A stretch of DNA of 64,000 nucleotides from Crocinitomicaceae bacterium. GTDB lineage: Bacteria > Bacteroidota > Bacteroidia > Flavobacteriales_G > Salibacteraceae. The stretch's first letter is position 1; every line of letters starts with the position of its first letter. The notes below the pieces were generated by a model. It searched no databases and was not told the DNA's origin. It was given only the letters and a program-made list of their open reading frames with translations. The DNA is taken from assembly GCA_002707155.1 (NCBI GenBank), contig PAME01000014.1, positions 1 through 64,000 on the forward strand. Direction: 5' to 3'. Below, in pieces: positions 26,582 through 35,387 of the stretch. The position numbers and the translations under genes were made by a program.

Positions 26582-28033
26582 TTGCTAAATTGGGGAGTTG
26601 TCCTCAATGTGCTTGGATTGCTTTCGGCCATCAATGGATTATTTATGTTGCTGTGTATTCCTGTTTCCATTATTTATGGTGAACCTGTAATTTACGCCTT
26701 CATTAAATCGGGTTTAGTCTGTTTTGGATTAGGCTCAATACTGCTTTTCATTACTCGCAAGCATCAAAAAGTAATTAAAAAAAGAGAAGGTTACCTTATT
26801 GTAACATTGGGTTGGCTCATGTTAGCTTTCACAGGCTCTCTCCCCTACTTCATCTCAGGATATATACCTCTATTTACTGATGCCTTTTTTGAAACAATAT
26901 CTGGATACACGACAACTGGAGCAACGATATTGAATGAAATAGAAACTTTACCTAAGTCCATTTTGTTCTGGCGCTCAATAACGCATTGGATTGGAGGAAT
27001 GGGCATTATCGTTCTTACTATTGCCATATTGCCTATTCTTGGGATTGGCGGAATGCAGCTTTTTGTAGCAGAGTCTCCAGGTCCAAGTGCCGACAAATTA
27101 CACCCTAGAATTAAAGAAACTGCAAAGCGACTCTGGGCAATTTATGTGCTATTAACTGGGCTGCAAACTGTGCTTTTAATAGTTGGAGGGATGACAATAT
27201 TTGATGCAATTAATCATGCAATGTCAACCGTTTCTACTGGAGGCTTTTCCACAAAAAAGGCAAGTATTGCGCACTATGAATCGCTTTACATACATTGGAT
27301 AATTACCATTTTCATGTTTATTGCAGGGGTAAATTTTACGGTGACGTATTTCGCTTTAAAAGGGAATTTTAAACGACTTGTAAATAATGAAGAATTCAAG
27401 TATTACGCATTAGCGGCTATCGGAAGTAGCTTAATGGTGTCGGTTTTAATTTATACACTAAATGATTACAGTATTTCATCAGCAATAACTGAAGGGTTTT
27501 TCATGGTTCTTGCTATTGGAACTACAACAGGTTTTGTAACTGCCGATTACACAACTTGGACTCCGGTAGTAACTGTAATTTTCTTTTGGTTAATGTTTAT
27601 GGGAGCATCTGCGGGAAGCACCTCAGGCGGAGTTAAAGTTGTCAGGCATTTAGTAATACTTAAAAACAGTATTCTAGAACTCAAAAAACTAATTCACCCC
27701 TCCGCAATTATACCAGTAAAACTCAACAATAAGGCAGTTTCAAATGATATAGTTTTCAATGTACTTTCTTTCTTCTTGTTGTACTTGATTATTTTCATTT
27801 TTGGAGCAGTATTTATGGCTAGTTTGGGTTTAGACTTCAAAACCGCAATTGGCGCTTCAATAGCTTGTATTGGCAATATTGGACCTGGTCTTGGTGATGT
27901 GGGACCCGTTCACAGTTACGCTAGTATTCCTTCAGTTGGCAAGTGGTTTTTATCGTTTCTTATGCTATTAGGTCGCTTAGAGTTGTTTACCGTTTTAGTG
28001 CTTTTGACTCCTTTCTTTTGGAAAAAAAGCTAA
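26582..28033 (+). CDS. trkH: Trk K+ uptake membrane subunit TrkH
   Basis: TrkH is the K+-conducting membrane subunit. I chose the TTG at 26582 (LNWGVVLNVLG), four bases after trkA, giving 483 residues; the frame is open further upstream to a TTG inside trkA, which would add 19 residues without a hydrophobic start. Four pore loops with filter glycines are visible: ETISGYTTTGATIL, MSTVSTGGFS, IGTTTGFV and CIGNIGPGLGDVGP. About ten membrane helices flank them. The stop is one base before the convergent barrel gene's end. Confidence 0.94.
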   Translation: MLNWGVVLNVLGLLSAINGLFMLLCIPVSIIYGEPVIYAFIKSGLVCFGLGSILLFITRKHQKVIKKREGYLIVTLGWLMLAFTGSLPYFISGYIPLFTDAFFETISGYTTTGATILNEIETLPKSILFWRSITHWIGGMGIIVLTIAILPILGIGGMQLFVAESPGPSADKLHPRIKETAKRLWAIYVLLTGLQTVLLIVGGMTIFDAINHAMSTVSTGGFSTKKASIAHYESLYIHWIITIFMFIAGVNFTVTYFALKGNFKRLVNNEEFKYYALAAIGSSLMVSVLIYTLNDYSISSAITEGFFMVLAIGTTTGFVTADYTTWTPVVTVIFFWLMFMGASAGSTSGGVKVVRHLVILKNSILELKKLIHPSAIIPVKLNNKAVSNDIVFNVLSFFLLYLIIFIFGAVFMASLGLDFKTAIGASIACIGNIGPGLGDVGPVHSYASIPSVGKWFLSFLMLLGRLELFTVLVLLTPFFWKKS

Positions 28034-28034
28034 A

Positions 28035-28778
28035 CTATCTTTTCTTCTTTCTTTTTATTTTTTTTTCAGGGTCTTCATGAAAGAAATATCTAAAATCAAG
28101 AGTTAAGTAGTTGCCATTTACGATTTGATTCAATCGAACAGGTTCAACAAGAGGATCTTGGGCATCGTAATCGTATTCCATTAAGAAACTATAAATAGGA
28201 ATAAATGGCCGGTGAAAAGTTCCTCCAATATAAAAAATTCCCGATTTAGGAGTCCGATACTCCCAACCAATATTCGCCGATAAAAAAGCTACTATCCAAC
28301 TATTTCTGCGACCTTCCATTATAACTTGATTTCCTTCTGAAAACAAGGCTACATCACTGGGGAAAATATCCAATCCCCCGCCAAACGATGCATCCATGAA
28401 AATTCGTTGATCCAGCTGGATATAAACTAGGCCTAGAACTGGTATTTCATAACCAACAACTCCAAAATCTTGTTTGAAGTCAAAATTTCTATCTTCCTCA
28501 GTTAACTGAAGCGAAAAATTTCTCTGCGTATAGGTAATCCCTGTTTCTAAGCTAAAAGTTCTATTAAAACCCTTGCGAATAACCATTCCAAGGTTGTATC
28601 CAAATTGCTTTGGAACTAAATACTCCACACCACTTTCGCTTGTAACGTTATCACTTTCATTTATAAATCCACCTGACAACATTGGCTTATAAGTAATGCC
28701 AAAAGTGGTAATTGCCTCTTGACCTTTCGAACTGAGCGTTACCGATAAAAATAATAAGAATAGACTTAAATTTTTCAT
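28035..28778 (-). CDS. Outer-membrane beta-barrel protein, unknown role
   Basis: This 247-residue protein has a signal peptide (MKNLSLFLLFLSVTLSSKGQ) and alternating beta strands with aromatic girdle residues (FSLETGITYTQRNF, YLTLDFRYFF). It resembles the PorT-type/outer-membrane beta-barrel proteins that are common in the phylum. It ends with a short basic tail (KKIKRKKKR), unusual for a barrel whose last strand should end in an aromatic residue. No function can be given. Convergent with trkH, one base apart; divergent from the AddA-like gene with 74 bp between. Confidence 0.75.
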   Translation of the reverse strand: MKNLSLFLLFLSVTLSSKGQEAITTFGITYKPMLSGGFINESDNVTSESGVEYLVPKQFGYNLGMVIRKGFNRTFSLETGITYTQRNFSLQLTEEDRNFDFKQDFGVVGYEIPVLGLVYIQLDQRIFMDASFGGGLDIFPSDVALFSEGNQVIMEGRRNSWIVAFLSANIGWEYRTPKSGIFYIGGTFHRPFIPIYSFLMEYDYDAQDPLVEPVRLNQIVNGNYLTLDFRYFFHEDPEKKIKRKKKR

Positions 28779-28852
28779 TGAGTAGAAAACGAAATTAATG
28801 AATTTGAACAGCTAGAAAACTTATATTAGCGGACGATTAATTTATCGTTCAA

Positions 28853-31800
28853 ATGCAGCTATCAGTATACAAGTCATCGGCAGGTTCAGGTAAAACTTTT
28901 ACTCTAGTAAAGGATTTTTTAACACTTGCTTTAATATCAGATAAGCCAGAGTTGGTGAGAAATATACTGGCGCTAACCTTTACTAATAAAGCAGCACAAG
29001 AAATGAAAGACAGGATCTTGGATAGCTTGCATGCATTCGCCAATGGACCTATTTCTGGGAAGAACTTAGCATTACTTGAATCGCTCTGCGCATCAAAAAA
29101 ACTAAAACTCTCAGAAGATGAAATAAAAAAACGGTCAGAAAAGTTACTGAAATATATCCTGCATAACTATTCGAGTTTTTCTGTGAGTACCATTGATAAA
29201 TTCAATTATCGACTGATCCAAACTTTCGCGCAAGATTTAGGGGTATCGTCTAGTGCCGAAGTTGAGTTAGATGAGCTTGAATTATTAGAAGAAGCGATAA
29301 ATAATTTACTTGAAGAATCTGCCACAAACGACTTGCTTGCCGAGTGGCTTACTGACTTCCTTATTTCGCAACTCAATGAAGATAAAAGTTGGAACATTAA
29401 AAGACATTTTATTGACTTTTCCAAAATCACTTTAAATGAAAACGATCAGTATTTAATCGATCAGCTGAGTGAATTAGAGCTTTCAGACTTTAAGAATATC
29501 CTTAAAAACACAAGAAAAAGAATTTCCATAATCGAGACCGAAGCAAAAGCGATAGCTAAAACTGGATATGACGTGCTGAGAAATCACGATATTGATTCAG
29601 ATAATTATTTTGGTGGAAAAAATAGCGTGACCATATTCCTTAGAATTCTTCAAGAATCGACACTAGAAAAGTTTCCAAATCCGGCGATTCTTACAATGCT
29701 AGATAAAGAGGACTGGTCCAAAGGAGGCGCTCCTACAGATCAAAAAAACAAGATTGAAGCCAGTAAAGAAGAGTTCATTCATATTATCAACAAAGGATTA
29801 GAATTTGGTGATCGAGAAGTTGAAAAATGGATTCTACTAAAGGCGCTATTAAAAAACATTCACGGAGTAGGTTTACTTTCTGAAGTCAGAAAAAAGTTCA
29901 AATTACTAACGGAAGAACTCAACGTAATTCCCATTAGCACCTTTAACAAGAACATCGCAAATGTTGTGCGCAATGAACCATCGCCCTATATATATGAGCG
30001 ATTAGGGAATCGCTACCGAAACTTTTTATTGGATGAATTTCAAGATACCAGCAAAATGCAATGGCATAATTTATTGCCGCTCGTTGAAAATGGATTATCA
30101 ACACTGGGGAATAGTCTTATTGTAGGTGATGCCAAACAAGCTATTTACAGGTGGCGGGGTGGTGATGCTGACCAGTTTGTTTACCTGCCTAAAATAACTG
30201 ACCCTAACGCAGATGAACTGACTTTGGAAAGAAGTAAGCTGTTGGAACAATACATCAATAATCAGACTTTAACCTCCAATTGGCGATCGAGTGCCGAAAT
30301 TGTAAAATTCAACAACAATTTCTTTTCGAAATTGGTTAAAATAAAAGGAGGATTGATAGCAGATGTTTATCAATCTGTTGAGCAAGAACCGCAGCTAAAA
30401 GATGTAAGCGGTTATATCAATTACGAGCTAATTCCTGTAGAAGGTAAAGAACCTGAATTGGAAGAATCTGTAACTCAAGAAGAGCGTTTATTGAATGCTG
30501 TTTTCGCTAGAATTCAGGATTTGCTTAATAAATGTTATCAAAAAGGAGACATTGCTATTCTTTGTAGAAGCAATAAGCAAATAAGCGCTTTGAGTCAGTA
30601 TCTAGCACCAAAAATTGACATTGTAACTAGCGAAGGCTTACTGCTCTTTAGCCATCCAAGTTCACTTTTATTGCATACTGCTTTCAAGCATGCGCAACTA
30701 TCCCGCAACCTTACCAAAGATGAGCAAACGACAAAAACCAATTTATCGGTTCAAATAATCCTTTTACTAAGTAAACTAGGGAAAATCACTCAGGAGGATT
30801 TGCATGAATTTTTAAGCAGTGTTGCGGAAGATAAATCAGACATTAATTTAAACCTAATGCTTTCTTCTTTGGGAATCGATTATAAAACTGAAGAAATAGA
30901 GGGCTTAACCATCTACCAGCAAATAATGGGACTTGCTAGAATGTTTGGATTATCTAACCATCCTTCTCCCTATATAATCTTACTGCTGGAAAAAACACTA
31001 GAATACTCCAAAAAGTACCCAGCAAAAACAGCGTCTCAATTCATAAAATGGATAGAGCTAAAAGGAGAAAAAACAAGTCTGGCACTACCTGAGAATATGG
31101 GAGCTGTAAAAATCATGACCATTCACAAAGCAAAAGGGCTTGAATTTCCGGCCGTTATTTTTCCTTTTGCCAATACTGTGGTAAAATCAGACACGAAGCT
31201 ATGGGTGAATTCCAATTATCTAGATGTTGGTTTGCCTTTCGGTTTAATTAATTCTTCTTCCACTCTTGAACGCACTAAATTCTCGGAGATTTATAACTCT
31301 GAAAAATCTAAAACTTGGCTCGATACAATTAACACGTACTACGTTGCATTTACTAGAGCAGAAAACGCGCTGTTTATTATTGCGCATGAATATAAACGGT
31401 CGAAAACAGACATGCGGTCAGTTTATCAGCCAATATTAGAGGAGTATTCTGAATTCAATAAAGAAAAAAATTCGCTTGAATTGGGCGTTTTGGCTCCGCC
31501 AGAACGCAGAAAAGAAGTTGATTCACCATTAAAGCAGTCTGTTTTTTTAGAAAAAATATATTGCGAAAACTGGTTGGAAAACATTGCATTTGCGCCAGTT
31601 TTCAGGAATGATTCCTCAAGTTTATCCCCATCAGCTTATGGAGACTTAGTGCATGAGTTATTGCGTTCAATAGTAAATTCCAGTCAATATGCAGAGCAAC
31701 TTGAGCCAAGGCTGTCTTTAATGAACATTGAGGCTAATACCAAGCTAAAAATTGAATCTGAATTTAAAGCCTTGTTTGAGCATAAAACTTTTAGGAAGCT

Positions 31801-32050
31801 TTTTGACTCACCCGGCAAAAGGTATCTTGAACGCGATATGATTGCTTCAAACGGGAAAATTATTCGGCCCGACTGCGTCATTCTTGGAAGTGAAAAAAAT
31901 ATTCTTTTTGACTATAAAACGGGGACGCCTGAACTAGCGCATGAAAAACAAATTTTAGAATACAAAAACAACCTAGAAGTAATGGTTAATAAACCAGTAG
32001 AAGCATATCTAGTTTATACCGAAAATGCGCAACTTAAAAAAGTGAACTAA
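28853..32050 (+). CDS. AddA-like UvrD/Rep helicase-nuclease
   Basis: The 1065-residue protein joins an SF1 UvrD/RecB-type helicase to a C-terminal PD-(D/E)XK nuclease, as in AddA, and should process DNA double-strand ends for recombination. Motif I is SSAGSGKTFTLVKDF (Walker A at 10-15), motif II DEFQDT from D394, motif III VGDAKQAIYRWRGGD, motif V MTIHKAKGLEFPAVIF and motif VI YVAFTRAENAL. The nuclease core reads RPDCVILG then LFDYKTG near residues 1005-1025. The AddB partner is not next to it, which is noteworthy. A GNAT gene overlaps its stop (TAATG). Confidence 0.92.
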   Translation: MQLSVYKSSAGSGKTFTLVKDFLTLALISDKPELVRNILALTFTNKAAQEMKDRILDSLHAFANGPISGKNLALLESLCASKKLKLSEDEIKKRSEKLLKYILHNYSSFSVSTIDKFNYRLIQTFAQDLGVSSSAEVELDELELLEEAINNLLEESATNDLLAEWLTDFLISQLNEDKSWNIKRHFIDFSKITLNENDQYLIDQLSELELSDFKNILKNTRKRISIIETEAKAIAKTGYDVLRNHDIDSDNYFGGKNSVTIFLRILQESTLEKFPNPAILTMLDKEDWSKGGAPTDQKNKIEASKEEFIHIINKGLEFGDREVEKWILLKALLKNIHGVGLLSEVRKKFKLLTEELNVIPISTFNKNIANVVRNEPSPYIYERLGNRYRNFLLDEFQDTSKMQWHNLLPLVENGLSTLGNSLIVGDAKQAIYRWRGGDADQFVYLPKITDPNADELTLERSKLLEQYINNQTLTSNWRSSAEIVKFNNNFFSKLVKIKGGLIADVYQSVEQEPQLKDVSGYINYELIPVEGKEPELEESVTQEERLLNAVFARIQDLLNKCYQKGDIAILCRSNKQISALSQYLAPKIDIVTSEGLLLFSHPSSLLLHTAFKHAQLSRNLTKDEQTTKTNLSVQIILLLSKLGKITQEDLHEFLSSVAEDKSDINLNLMLSSLGIDYKTEEIEGLTIYQQIMGLARMFGLSNHPSPYIILLLEKTLEYSKKYPAKTASQFIKWIELKGEKTSLALPENMGAVKIMTIHKAKGLEFPAVIFPFANTVVKSDTKLWVNSNYLDVGLPFGLINSSSTLERTKFSEIYNSEKSKTWLDTINTYYVAFTRAENALFIIAHEYKRSKTDMRSVYQPILEEYSEFNKEKNSLELGVLAPPERRKEVDSPLKQSVFLEKIYCENWLENIAFAPVFRNDSSSLSPSAYGDLVHELLRSIVNSSQYAEQLEPRLSLMNIEANTKLKIESEFKALFEHKTFRKLFDSPGKRYLERDMIASNGKIIRPDCVILGSEKNILFDYKTGTPELAHEKQILEYKNNLEVMVNKPVEAYLVYTENAQLKKVN

Positions 32051-32487
32051 TGATTGAAAAGTACACTTACGCCGAATTATCAAAAGAAGACTTATATGAA
32101 ATATTAAGACTGCGCACCGAGGTTTTTGTTGTGGAACAAAATTGCCCTTATCAAGAATGCGATAATTTAGATCAGCTTTCAATGCACTATTTAGTTAGAA
32201 AAAACGGAGCGATTGTAGCCTATTTAAGAATGCTCCTTCCAGTAAATAACATTGTAAAAATTGGTCGTGTTGTTGTGCATAAGTCAGAAAGACAAAACGG
32301 TTTTGGAATTGATATTATGCAAACAGCTATTGCAGACTTCAATGAACAATTTGACGCCTGCACGTTAAAAATTTCTGCTCAACAATATTTGGATAAATTC
32401 TATTCCGATCTTGGCTTTTATTCCACTGGCAAGAAGTACTTAGAAGATGATATTCCTCACCAAGAAATGATTTTCAAAAAAGATTAG
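32050..32487 (+). CDS. ElaA-like GNAT acetyltransferase
   Basis: This 145-residue protein of the ElaA branch of GNAT acetyltransferases opens with the typical ELSKEDLYEILRLRTEVFVVEQ and carries the acetyl-CoA loop at about residues 80-95 (VHKSERQNGFGIDIM). C-terminal QQYLDKFYSDLGF is the usual beta-alpha end. The substrate is unknown. It overlaps the AddA-like stop by one base (TAATG), so it is co-translated with it. Its end overlaps the next, opposite-strand small gene by four bases. Confidence 0.88.
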   Translation: MIEKYTYAELSKEDLYEILRLRTEVFVVEQNCPYQECDNLDQLSMHYLVRKNGAIVAYLRMLLPVNNIVKIGRVVVHKSERQNGFGIDIMQTAIADFNEQFDACTLKISAQQYLDKFYSDLGFYSTGKKYLEDDIPHQEMIFKKD

Positions 32488-32720
32488 TCCAGCTTTAAAG
32501 ATCTTATTTTAAGGTATTCCTCCTCCGCGATAGGCACCCAATAGTTATTTTCATTTTTGATCATCTCCTGAATCCGCACTTTATCGGGGTAAATTTCTGC
32601 TTTAAAAAGAAAGATATCGTATTTGTTTCCAATTACGGTAATTTCCTCAAATTCAGAGTCAGACAAAATCTTGAAAAAATGTTTCTCGTTTTCAAATTTC
32701 AAATAAACAGGAAAGTCCAT
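32484..32720 (-). CDS. Small conserved-looking protein, unknown function
   Basis: This 78-residue cytoplasmic protein (starts MDFPVYLKFENEKHFFKIL, ends IRSLKLD) has alternating beta and alpha segments but no motif I recognise. It looks like a real gene: codon use is normal, it has its own ATG, and it fills the gap between two genes with four bases of overlap at its end. It shares a 30-bp divergent region with rdgB, where a -7 box for rdgB is seen. No function can be assigned. Confidence 0.6.
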   Translation of the reverse strand: MDFPVYLKFENEKHFFKILSDSEFEEITVIGNKYDIFLFKAEIYPDKVRIQEMIKNENNYWVPIAEEEYLKIRSLKLD

Positions 32721-32732
32721 CTTTCAAAAATA

Positions 32733-32740
32733 TACCTTTG
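32733..32740 (+). promoter_or_regulatory. -7 promoter box for rdgB
   Basis: TACCTTTG is a perfect TAnnTTTG element ending only ten bases before the rdgB ATG, predicting a leader of a few nucleotides. Confidence 0.55.
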
Positions 32741-32750
32741 AACGCGTATT

Positions 32751-33341
32751 ATGGAACTCATTTTTGCCACAAACAACAAACATAAGCTGGAAGAAATTCA
32801 AGCTATTATTGGATCAAGTTTTAAAATACTGAGCCTAAACGATATTGGCTTTAGCGGAGACATCCCAGAAACACAGCCTACGATTGAAGGCAATGCACTG
32901 CAAAAAGCAGAGTATATTTTCGAGCGTTTCAACAAACCTGTTTTTGCCGATGATACAGGATTAGAAGTAATTGCCTTAAATGAAGCTCCGGGAGTTTACA
33001 GTGCCCGATACGCAGGCCCTGATTGTTCGTTTAGCGATAACGTAAATCTGTTGCTGAAAAATCTGTTGGGTCATACTGATCGAAGCTCAAGATTTAAAAC
33101 TGTAATCGCTCTAAAACTTTCAGAAAGTCATTTAAAATTGTTTGAGGGTATTATTGAAGGCGTAATTACCGAAAAAATCTTGGGGGAAGGAGGGTTTGGA
33201 TATGACCCCATTTTCAAACCCAAAGGATTTTCTGAAACCTTTTCTGAAATGAGCACTGAAACTAAAAACAGAATTAGTCATCGAGGCTTAGCTACTCAAA
33301 AACTCGTCTCCTTTCTCAAAGAACTGAATGAAAAAATTTAA
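32751..33341 (+). CDS. rdgB: Non-canonical purine NTP pyrophosphatase
   Basis: RdgB (Ham1 family) hydrolyses XTP and dITP to keep deaminated purines out of DNA and RNA. The 196 residues show the full set of marks: FATNNKHKLEEI (4-15), ADDTGLEV (about 65-72), GVYSARYAGP and GGFGYDPIF (about 147-155). Normal length. It is followed by a small membrane protein whose start overlaps by 14 bp. Confidence 0.97.
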   Translation: MELIFATNNKHKLEEIQAIIGSSFKILSLNDIGFSGDIPETQPTIEGNALQKAEYIFERFNKPVFADDTGLEVIALNEAPGVYSARYAGPDCSFSDNVNLLLKNLLGHTDRSSRFKTVIALKLSESHLKLFEGIIEGVITEKILGEGGFGYDPIFKPKGFSETFSEMSTETKNRISHRGLATQKLVSFLKELNEKI

Positions 33342-33792
33342 AATAATTTTTGTTTTTATCCTACTTCTCGCCCTTAGCGGAGGAGTCTACTATTTATTTT
33401 TCGCTTCCTACAGCAGTGGATATCGCGTAGGAACAATAATAAAAATGAGTAACCGTGGCGTTGTATTTAAAACACACGAAGGTCAGCTACATACCGGAGG
33501 AGTAACTGCTGGAGCTGAGGGAGAACTGGCTTCAACCATATGGGACTTTTCGGTTAAAAGAGAAAATGAAGTGGTTTTAAACAGCATAAGTAAAGCTGCG
33601 GACGAGCAAAAACGAGTGAAACTATTTTACGATGAAAAATTCCATCAATGGTCCTTCTTTGGCGATACAAAATATTTTGTCACAGAAGTAGAAATTTTAA
33701 AACCCAACAAAGACAGCGAACCAAAGCCAGAAATAAAGGAAGAGGTAGATCCGGACGACTATCAACCTAATAATGAAAATACTATGTTCTAG
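33328..33792 (+). CDS. Single-pass membrane protein, unknown function
   Basis: This 154-residue protein begins with one hydrophobic helix (KIIFVFILLLALSGGVYYLFF, about 4-24), then SGYRVGTIIKMSNRGVVFKT, a pattern shared by small membrane proteins of Bacteroidota that databases sometimes label 6-phosphogluconate dehydrogenase. Nothing in it resembles that enzyme: no Rossmann motif and too short. The beta-rich soluble part should lie outside the cytoplasm, ending in a Pro/Glu/Asp-rich tail. It starts 14 bp inside rdgB. Its end overlaps the convergent DUF4301 gene by four bases. Confidence 0.78.
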   Translation: MKKFKIIFVFILLLALSGGVYYLFFASYSSGYRVGTIIKMSNRGVVFKTHEGQLHTGGVTAGAEGELASTIWDFSVKRENEVVLNSISKAADEQKRVKLFYDEKFHQWSFFGDTKYFVTEVEILKPNKDSEPKPEIKEEVDPDDYQPNNENTMF

Positions 33793-35207
33793 TCTAAATG
33801 GTTTGGTTTTAATAAATCCAATACCGTTTTAACCGGATTAAAAGTTTGCAATGGAACTTCAACAAAAAACGTAATCCAGTCTGCCATAGCACCATTCCAA
33901 AGCCCCGGAAGCTCCATAGCTTTTATAGTTTCACCTCGGAACGATTTTTCTGTTATAAAGCCCGTTTCATCATCGCGATATTTCAGCAAATCGAAGGCAT
34001 TTCCCTTATAATCCGTAACCCAACATGCAAGATCCACCGGATTAAAATGAGTACTTCTTTGCAGTATTTCTTTTTGTTCTGAATTACTAGTATCAATTTG
34101 AGCTTTCTCTACAATCTGTAAGGAAACTTTTCCGTTATTATTCCTAACCCAAAATGGACCACCACCAGGTTCGCCTGTATTTTCAACCATTCCACAAACT
34201 CGAATTGGTCGATTCAAAAAAAGTTGCAATTCTTCAACGTTATCCATATGTAGCCCTAGCTCCTCTTTTACAAAATTACTAGCAGCTTCAGAATTGCCCA
34301 ACTCCAATTCTTCTAGAAGCTGAAAAATCTCCTTCTTCTTTTTTAGTAATAACCCTCCCAATAGTTTTTTGTACCTAGAATTCTCAGGCTCTAGATTTGG
34401 CTTTACAACATTGTCAATGTTTTTAACAAATACTAAATCTGCTTGAAGCGTATTCAAGTTTTCTAACAACGCCCCGTGACCAGCTGGCCGCATAAAAAAC
34501 TCACCTTCAATTTTGACCGGAACGTTATCCGAATTTACCGCCACGGTATTCGTTTCTTCTAATTGATTTGAAAAGTGAATGTTAAAATCAACACTCGGAA
34601 AATGACGTAAATATTTGTCGACTAATTCATTAAACAATTCTTCGTGCTCATTAGAAATAGTAAAATGTATCTGAACCTTATTTCCTAGAGATGCGTAGGA
34701 AATTCCTTCCAAAAGGTGATCATAAACAGGAGTCTCGCCAATACCATTAACCTTATGAAATGGAATAGCGCCTTTTGGTTTAATCCCAAACCCAAGGCCT
34801 TCAGCAGCTAACAAGGTTTTTAAAATGATTAGTTGGATTGTTGTTTGATTTGAGTTTGCAATTGCATCTTCAATGTTTTCCAAAAGCTCTTGGAGTTCTC
34901 GATAAAAAACAAAACTTGAAAGGTTATCGATAAATTTTTTGGCTCCAGTATTTAAAGACTTACCATTTTCCAACTCATTAATACCAGCAAATAAATCCTT
35001 AAACATTCGAGTTGCAGCGCCACTTGCAGGAACAAACTTTAAAATCTTAAAATCCTTATTTATCCTGTCATAGAAACTAATCAAAGACTCTATTTCAGAT
35101 TCAGAAAAAGAAAGAATTCCATCTCCTATTATAGCCGGTCGGTCCAAATTAATAAATGGAAAGCCTATTTTAAACCGATCTATTTGTGCCTCAATGTTCG
35201 AATTCAT
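33789..35207 (-). CDS. DUF4301 family protein
   Basis: The 472 residues match DUF4301, a family confined mostly to Bacteroidota, with the landmark VPASGAATRMFK (about 60-71) that looks like a nucleotide- or phosphate-binding loop, and later GEFFMRPAGHGALLENL and CGMVENTGEPGGGPFWVR. These segments recall sugar nucleotidyltransferase-like folds, but the activity is unproven. No signal peptide, so cytoplasmic. It has its own promoter and no partner gene. Confidence 0.85.
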   Translation of the reverse strand: MNSNIEAQIDRFKIGFPFINLDRPAIIGDGILSFSESEIESLISFYDRINKDFKILKFVPASGAATRMFKDLFAGINELENGKSLNTGAKKFIDNLSSFVFYRELQELLENIEDAIANSNQTTIQLIILKTLLAAEGLGFGIKPKGAIPFHKVNGIGETPVYDHLLEGISYASLGNKVQIHFTISNEHEELFNELVDKYLRHFPSVDFNIHFSNQLEETNTVAVNSDNVPVKIEGEFFMRPAGHGALLENLNTLQADLVFVKNIDNVVKPNLEPENSRYKKLLGGLLLKKKKEIFQLLEELELGNSEAASNFVKEELGLHMDNVEELQLFLNRPIRVCGMVENTGEPGGGPFWVRNNNGKVSLQIVEKAQIDTSNSEQKEILQRSTHFNPVDLACWVTDYKGNAFDLLKYRDDETGFITEKSFRGETIKAMELPGLWNGAMADWITFFVEVPLQTFNPVKTVLDLLKPNHLD

Positions 35208-35226
35208 CCTTACTTTTTTGTGATTT

Positions 35227-35234
35227 CAAACCTA
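35227..35234 (-). promoter_or_regulatory. -7 promoter box for DUF4301 gene
   Basis: Reverse strand reads TAGGTTTG, a perfect TAnnTTTG, 19 bp before the ATG. No -33 TTG at ideal spacing. Confidence 0.5.
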
Positions 35235-35387
35235 AAGTTTTGAATTAAACTAGGCCTAAAAAACTGTCAGGAATTTACTTTCCTAAAATTGGCTTTGAAT
35301 AACAGACGATTAAAAAACATTTCGCAAATTCGCGCTTTGTTAATCTAGAGTTATTTTGCTCTATAATTGAATTGATAAAAATTGAAA

